Below are positions 60,969 through 64,000 of a stretch of DNA of 64,000 nucleotides, piece by piece (within the stretch, counting starts at the first letter, position 1; the number at the start of each line of letters is the position of its first letter). Source of the stretch: Bacteroidales bacterium CF. Its GTDB lineage: Bacteria > Bacteroidota > Bacteroidia > Bacteroidales > UBA932. Both the position numbers and the translations under genes were made by a program. The stretch spans positions 372,001-436,000 of the forward strand of contig CP006772.1 of assembly GCA_000473305.1 (NCBI GenBank), in the 5' to 3' direction. The notes under the pieces were generated by a model. It was not told the origin of the DNA and ran no database searches. It was given only the letters and a program-made list of their open reading frames with translations.

Positions 60969-61868
60969 CTATAACTGTATGTTATAGTGTTTTTCCACAT
61001 AATTGAAAAACAGCTTTGTAACTCCGGCAGGTTCTCCTCCCTGCGGCATGATAAAGTAGAAATGACGTGTAAATTGCAGTCTTGGAGTTCTAATGATCCG
61101 GAAAATCCCCTTTGCAAGTTCTCTCTCAATGGCGAATTTTGAAACAACTCCTGCTCCCTGGCCGTTTTCGATGAAAGACTTGATACTCTCTGTGCTTCCA
61201 AGATACATGGCTATGTTCAGTTTCTTGAGAGTGATGCCCCTGTTTTGAATTATCTTTCCAATTATGTCAAGAGTGCCGGAGCCCCTCTCTCTCAGTACAA
61301 GCGGAATATTGCAGAACTCCTCATTGCTGACCTCCTCAGGAATCTCCTTGTTTGAACAGGAGGTGAAGACAAGAAGTTCATCGTTGAGAAAAGGGGTGTA
61401 ATGAATATCAGGATTGGAGGGTTTGCCCTCAACTATACCGAGCTCAATTTCACCTTTAAGTGCCTTTTTCTCAATATACTCCGTATTTCCGGAAATCATT
61501 GAAAGTTTTATGCCGGGATATTTCTTTATAAAACCGGCAAGTGCGGGAGGAATGACATATTGTGCAATAGTTGTGCTTGCACCGATGCGAAACACCCCCT
61601 CTGCGTTGCCCTTAAGCTGGCTGATTTCAAATTTGGCCTCGTTGTGTAAAGCGAGAATCTGGGTTGCATAAGACAAAAGAAGCTCTCCTGCGGGAGTGAG
61701 GAATGTTTTATTTCCGACGCGGTCAAAGAGTCTGACCTCTAATTCCGATTCCAGCTCCTTGATATGTCTTGTGACTGCAGGCTGAGTAATAAACATCTCC
61801 TCTGATGCTTTTGTGAAGCTCAGCTTTGTTGCAACTGACAGAAAGACCTGAAGTCGGAAATCAAGCAT
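60969..61868 (-). CDS. LysR-family transcriptional regulator
   Basis: 299 residues. Winged helix at residues 1-60 (QVFLSVATKLSFTKASEEMFITQPAVTRHIKELESELEVRLFDR), then the periplasmic-binding-like effector domain (90-295, FRIGASTTIAQYVIPPALAGF). CysB/CysL-like in shape. The 70-base gap to the anion permease gene suggests that it controls that gene; the reading direction is the same, unlike the divergent pair in E. coli. It lies 7 bases after the unknown lipoprotein. Confidence 0.92.
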   Translation of the reverse strand: MLDFRLQVFLSVATKLSFTKASEEMFITQPAVTRHIKELESELEVRLFDRVGNKTFLTPAGELLLSYATQILALHNEAKFEISQLKGNAEGVFRIGASTTIAQYVIPPALAGFIKKYPGIKLSMISGNTEYIEKKALKGEIELGIVEGKPSNPDIHYTPFLNDELLVFTSCSNKEIPEEVSNEEFCNIPLVLRERGSGTLDIIGKIIQNRGITLKKLNIAMYLGSTESIKSFIENGQGAGVVSKFAIERELAKGIFRIIRTPRLQFTRHFYFIMPQGGEPAGVTKLFFNYVEKHYNIQL

Positions 61869-61875
61869 TTAAGGA

Positions 61876-62424
61876 TTACTCTTTTAATTTGCCGTCTCTT
61901 GCCATGACGGTGAGGATTTTGCTGTTATTACGATTGTCCGGGATTACACTATTATTAGTGACAGTTCCTAACTTGATAGCCAGTTCTCCTGAGAATTCTC
62001 CCATAATAGGGTCGGTGTATACCCAATTACACAAGCTTGAGAAATGTGCCGGCCAGAAGTATCCGGTGTAGATAAGATATCTGTCTACTACAACACCAAA
62101 TGCAAGACCGCCTACAGGGACTTGAAGTTTTGATAATTTCCTCTTTCCCTCCTCTGTAAGGCCGAAAGTGTAAGTGCTCTTATTGTAATAGGTGATGTCT
62201 GAATATTTGATTAATGGGGTTGGCAACAAAACGACTGTGGAATCGATAATCTGTTCGCCGGAGCTGATTTTGTAGCTCTTCAGCAAATATATCTCAACAA
62301 CAAAGTTGAATTTTTCATGTTCACTACATGCAGTGCATCCTCCACTCACAGCAGGATTCTTCTCACAGCTTGCAAGAGTGAATGCTGTAAATGCAAATAG
62401 TGCTATTGTGATTAATCTTTTCAA
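61876..62424 (-). CDS. Lipoprotein of unknown function
   Basis: 182 residues. Lipobox TLASCEKN (Cys20), then a CTAC pair (GGCTACSEHEKF). Beta-rich body with TYYNKSTYTFGLTEEGKRKLSKLQVPVGGLAFGVVVDRYLIYTGYFWPAHFSSLCNWVYTDPIMGEF. No known domain. Located just before the LysR gene (7 bases), so probably cotranscribed with it and the permease. Confidence 0.7.
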   Translation of the reverse strand: MKRLITIALFAFTAFTLASCEKNPAVSGGCTACSEHEKFNFVVEIYLLKSYKISSGEQIIDSTVVLLPTPLIKYSDITYYNKSTYTFGLTEEGKRKLSKLQVPVGGLAFGVVVDRYLIYTGYFWPAHFSSLCNWVYTDPIMGEFSGELAIKLGTVTNNSVIPDNRNNSKILTVMARDGKLKE

Positions 62425-62561
62425 GACCTGATTGTTTTTTTAGAATCGACAAATTTCCTATGTCTTTCAAAGCTAATAAATTATTCAACACAATGTTGTC
62501 TTCTATGATAATTTTCAACCACATAAAAGGAAAAGCGCGGTGGTTGTGAAAAGATTGAATG

Positions 62562-63485
62562 TCAGAGTTCCAGCATGCGTTTGATAGGAATCCAGGCTCT
62601 GTCGCGGATTTCAGCAGGAACTTTGATCTCCGGGCCTTCGCTCTCCAATGCCTTAAGGACCTTTTCGAGAGTTGCCTTTTTCATGTGACCACAAACGGCT
62701 TTTGAGTTGATTGGTATGAACTCTTTGCCCGGAATGGTTTTCTGCATATGGTGGATGATCTCCTTCTCTGTTGCAATTATGAACTGTTTCTTATCTGACT
62801 TTGCAGCATGTTTTACCATACCGCTTGTAGAGTAAAAATAGGCATTAGGCATATTGAGAATCTCTTCGTCTCCTGAACAGCTACTTTCGGGATGTATCAG
62901 AATATCTGCCTCCGGATATAATGCAGCCATCTCTTTTACCATCTGAGAGTTAAAGCGGTCATGTACGCAGCAGTCGCCAAACCATAACTCCATATTCCTG
63001 CCGGTCTTGATGTTGATATATTTGCCCAGATGTCTGTCAGGTACAAAGAGTATTTTCTTGTCTGCAGGGATTGATTCTACAACCTTCAACGCATTGGCAG
63101 AGGTGCAACAAATGTCAGTATGTGCCTTTACCTCGGCAGTAGTGTTTACGTAGGCGACCACAACACCGTCCGGATTCGCTGCCTTCCACTCTGCAAGATC
63201 CTCTCCTGTTATACTCTCGGCAAGAGAGCAACCTGCGGCCGGATCAGGAACAATGACCTTTTTGTCCGGAGAGATAATTGAGGCGGTCTCTGCCATGAAA
63301 TTTACACCGCAGAAAAGAATGATTCCGGCATCGGTTTTCCCGGCCTCTTGTGACAAACCTAGCGAATCACCCAGAAAATCACAGATGTCCTGAATTTCCG
63401 GATTTGTATAATAGTGGGCAAGTATAACGGCGTTTTTCTCCTTTTTCAGTTGAAGTATACGCTCTATTATCTCTTTCTTATCCAT
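62562..63485 (-). CDS. nadA: Quinolinate synthase
   Basis: 307 residues from ATG 63485 (MDKKEIIERILQLKKEKNAVILAHYY). A start at 63509 would overlap nadC. It has a 4Fe-4S cluster with Cys in the conserved places (CCTSANALKV, ESSCSGDEEIL, AVCGHMKKAT). HYYTNPEIQDICDFLGDSLGLSQEA is the iminoaspartate/DHAP site. It condenses iminoaspartate with dihydroxyacetone phosphate to quinolinate, on the path to NAD. Seven bases after nadC. Confidence 0.96.
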   Translation of the reverse strand: MDKKEIIERILQLKKEKNAVILAHYYTNPEIQDICDFLGDSLGLSQEAGKTDAGIILFCGVNFMAETASIISPDKKVIVPDPAAGCSLAESITGEDLAEWKAANPDGVVVAYVNTTAEVKAHTDICCTSANALKVVESIPADKKILFVPDRHLGKYINIKTGRNMELWFGDCCVHDRFNSQMVKEMAALYPEADILIHPESSCSGDEEILNMPNAYFYSTSGMVKHAAKSDKKQFIIATEKEIIHHMQKTIPGKEFIPINSKAVCGHMKKATLEKVLKALESEGPEIKVPAEIRDRAWIPIKRMLEL

Positions 63486-63492
63486 GAAAAAT

Positions 63493-64000
63493 CTATTTGT
63501 TTGGTACAATGTTCATGCTTATATCCAAAGCTGTAACGGAGTGTGTGAGAGCACCGACGCTTATGTAGTCCACACCAGTGGCCGCAACCTCCTTCAATCT
63601 CCGGACGTTCATGTTGCCTGAGGCTTCTGTCTCCGCTCTTCTGTCAATAACTTTAACAGCTTCAGCCATGGCTTCATTGCTCATGTTATCAAGCATAATT
63701 ATATCTGCTCCTGCAGCGAGAGCTTCTCTTGTCTCATTCAGGTCGGTTACCTCCACCTCAATCTTTATCCCTGCCTGAATTGAGGCCCTTACCTGTTTGA
63801 CGGCATTGGTGATTCCACCCGCAACCTTAATATGGTTATCCTTTATAAGGGCCATATCGTAAAGTCCCATACGGTGATTTGTCGCGCCACCGGCCTTTAC
63901 AGCCATCTTGTCAAGCAATCTCATCCCCGGAGCAGTCTTGCGTGTGTCGAGCAATCTGGTCTTAGTGCCTTCAAGTTCCTTTACAAAGATTGCTGTGGCA
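63493..64000 (-). CDS. nadC: Nicotinate-nucleotide pyrophosphorylase (partial, runs off the window end)
   Basis: The frame is open to the last base; the visible part begins ATAIFVKELEGTKTR then LLDTRKTAPGMRLLDKMAVKAGGATNHRMGLYD. It includes KDNHIKVAGG, VEVEVTDLNETREALAAGADIIMLDNM and GVDYISVGALTHSVTALDISM, the QPRTase active site. The gene converts quinolinate and PRPP to nicotinate mononucleotide. The 5' part (about the first 105-110 residues) lies beyond position 64000. Operon with nadA. Confidence 0.95.
   Translation of the reverse strand, partial: ATAIFVKELEGTKTRLLDTRKTAPGMRLLDKMAVKAGGATNHRMGLYDMALIKDNHIKVAGGITNAVKQVRASIQAGIKIEVEVTDLNETREALAAGADIIMLDNMSNEAMAEAVKVIDRRAETEASGNMNVRRLKEVAATGVDYISVGALTHSVTALDISMNIVPNK

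Overview
The window is chromosomal DNA of a Bacteroidales bacterium (phylum Bacteroidota). The evidence is a SusC/SusD pair, DUF4831, OstA-like and M56-plug proteins, a bifunctional DAHP synthase/chorismate mutase, the 16S sequence, and a recurring promoter box TAnnTTTG (often TATCTTTG) with TTTG or TTG about 19-22 bases upstream. I cannot name the genus from reading alone. Most of the window is ordinary housekeeping and amino-acid metabolism. I see no prophage, CRISPR array, integrase or recognisable defence island.

Layout. 0-6 kb (minus strand): HAD phosphatase, nitroreductase, DAHP synthase/chorismate mutase, VanX-like dipeptidase and a PHP phosphoesterase form one likely operon, preceded by a POT peptide transporter with its own terminator. 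6-16.6 kb (plus): lipid A acyltransferase, DUF4831, PepD, ribosomal genes rpsF-rpsR-rplI, three tandem OmpA-like paralogues each with its own promoter, then a BlaI/M56 regulator pair. 16.8-29.5 kb: glyA; an outer-membrane biogenesis operon (parvulin lipoprotein, SurA-like, OstA-like); a HEMGH metallopeptidase; a radical SAM protein; YhcH; NlpC/P60 plus dipeptide epimerase (murein peptide salvage); a YgjP-like zincin. 29.6-37 kb: rpsO, pnp with a structured leader, SusC/SusD. 37-45 kb: histidine utilisation (hutH, hutI, ftcD, without hutU), a membrane-anchored TPR/HTH regulator and a Cys/Met-metabolism PLP enzyme. 45-53 kb: nifJ, fabD, tRNA-Arg, an OadA-like carboxyltransferase. 53-54.5 kb: tRNA-His followed by a REP-associated tyrosine transposase with REP-like hairpins on both sides. 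54.5-59 kb: haem-binding protein, SGNH hydrolase, split chromate-type transporter, then 16S rRNA, tRNA-Ile and tRNA-Ala. 59-64 kb: M48 protease, YeiH-like permease with LysR regulator, an unknown lipoprotein, nadA and partial nadC.

Main points of interest. (1) A RAYT transposase sits between hairpins sharing a 19-base core, with a 23-bp perfect inverted repeat overlapping its stop codon. (2) The 16S gene has an intact processing stalk and is followed by tRNA-Ile and a boxA-like motif, but no 23S follows; instead there is a repeat-rich spacer, tRNA-Ala with its own promoter box and a strong terminator. This is either an unlinked rRNA operon or an assembly join. (3) rpsR has a very strong Shine-Dalgarno although its neighbours mostly lack one. 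(4) The blaI promoter contains three inverted AACTA/TAGTT repeats. (5) An OadA-like protein has a biotinyl-type domain without the biotinylated lysine motif. (6) tRNA-His has two U-U mismatches in its acceptor stem.
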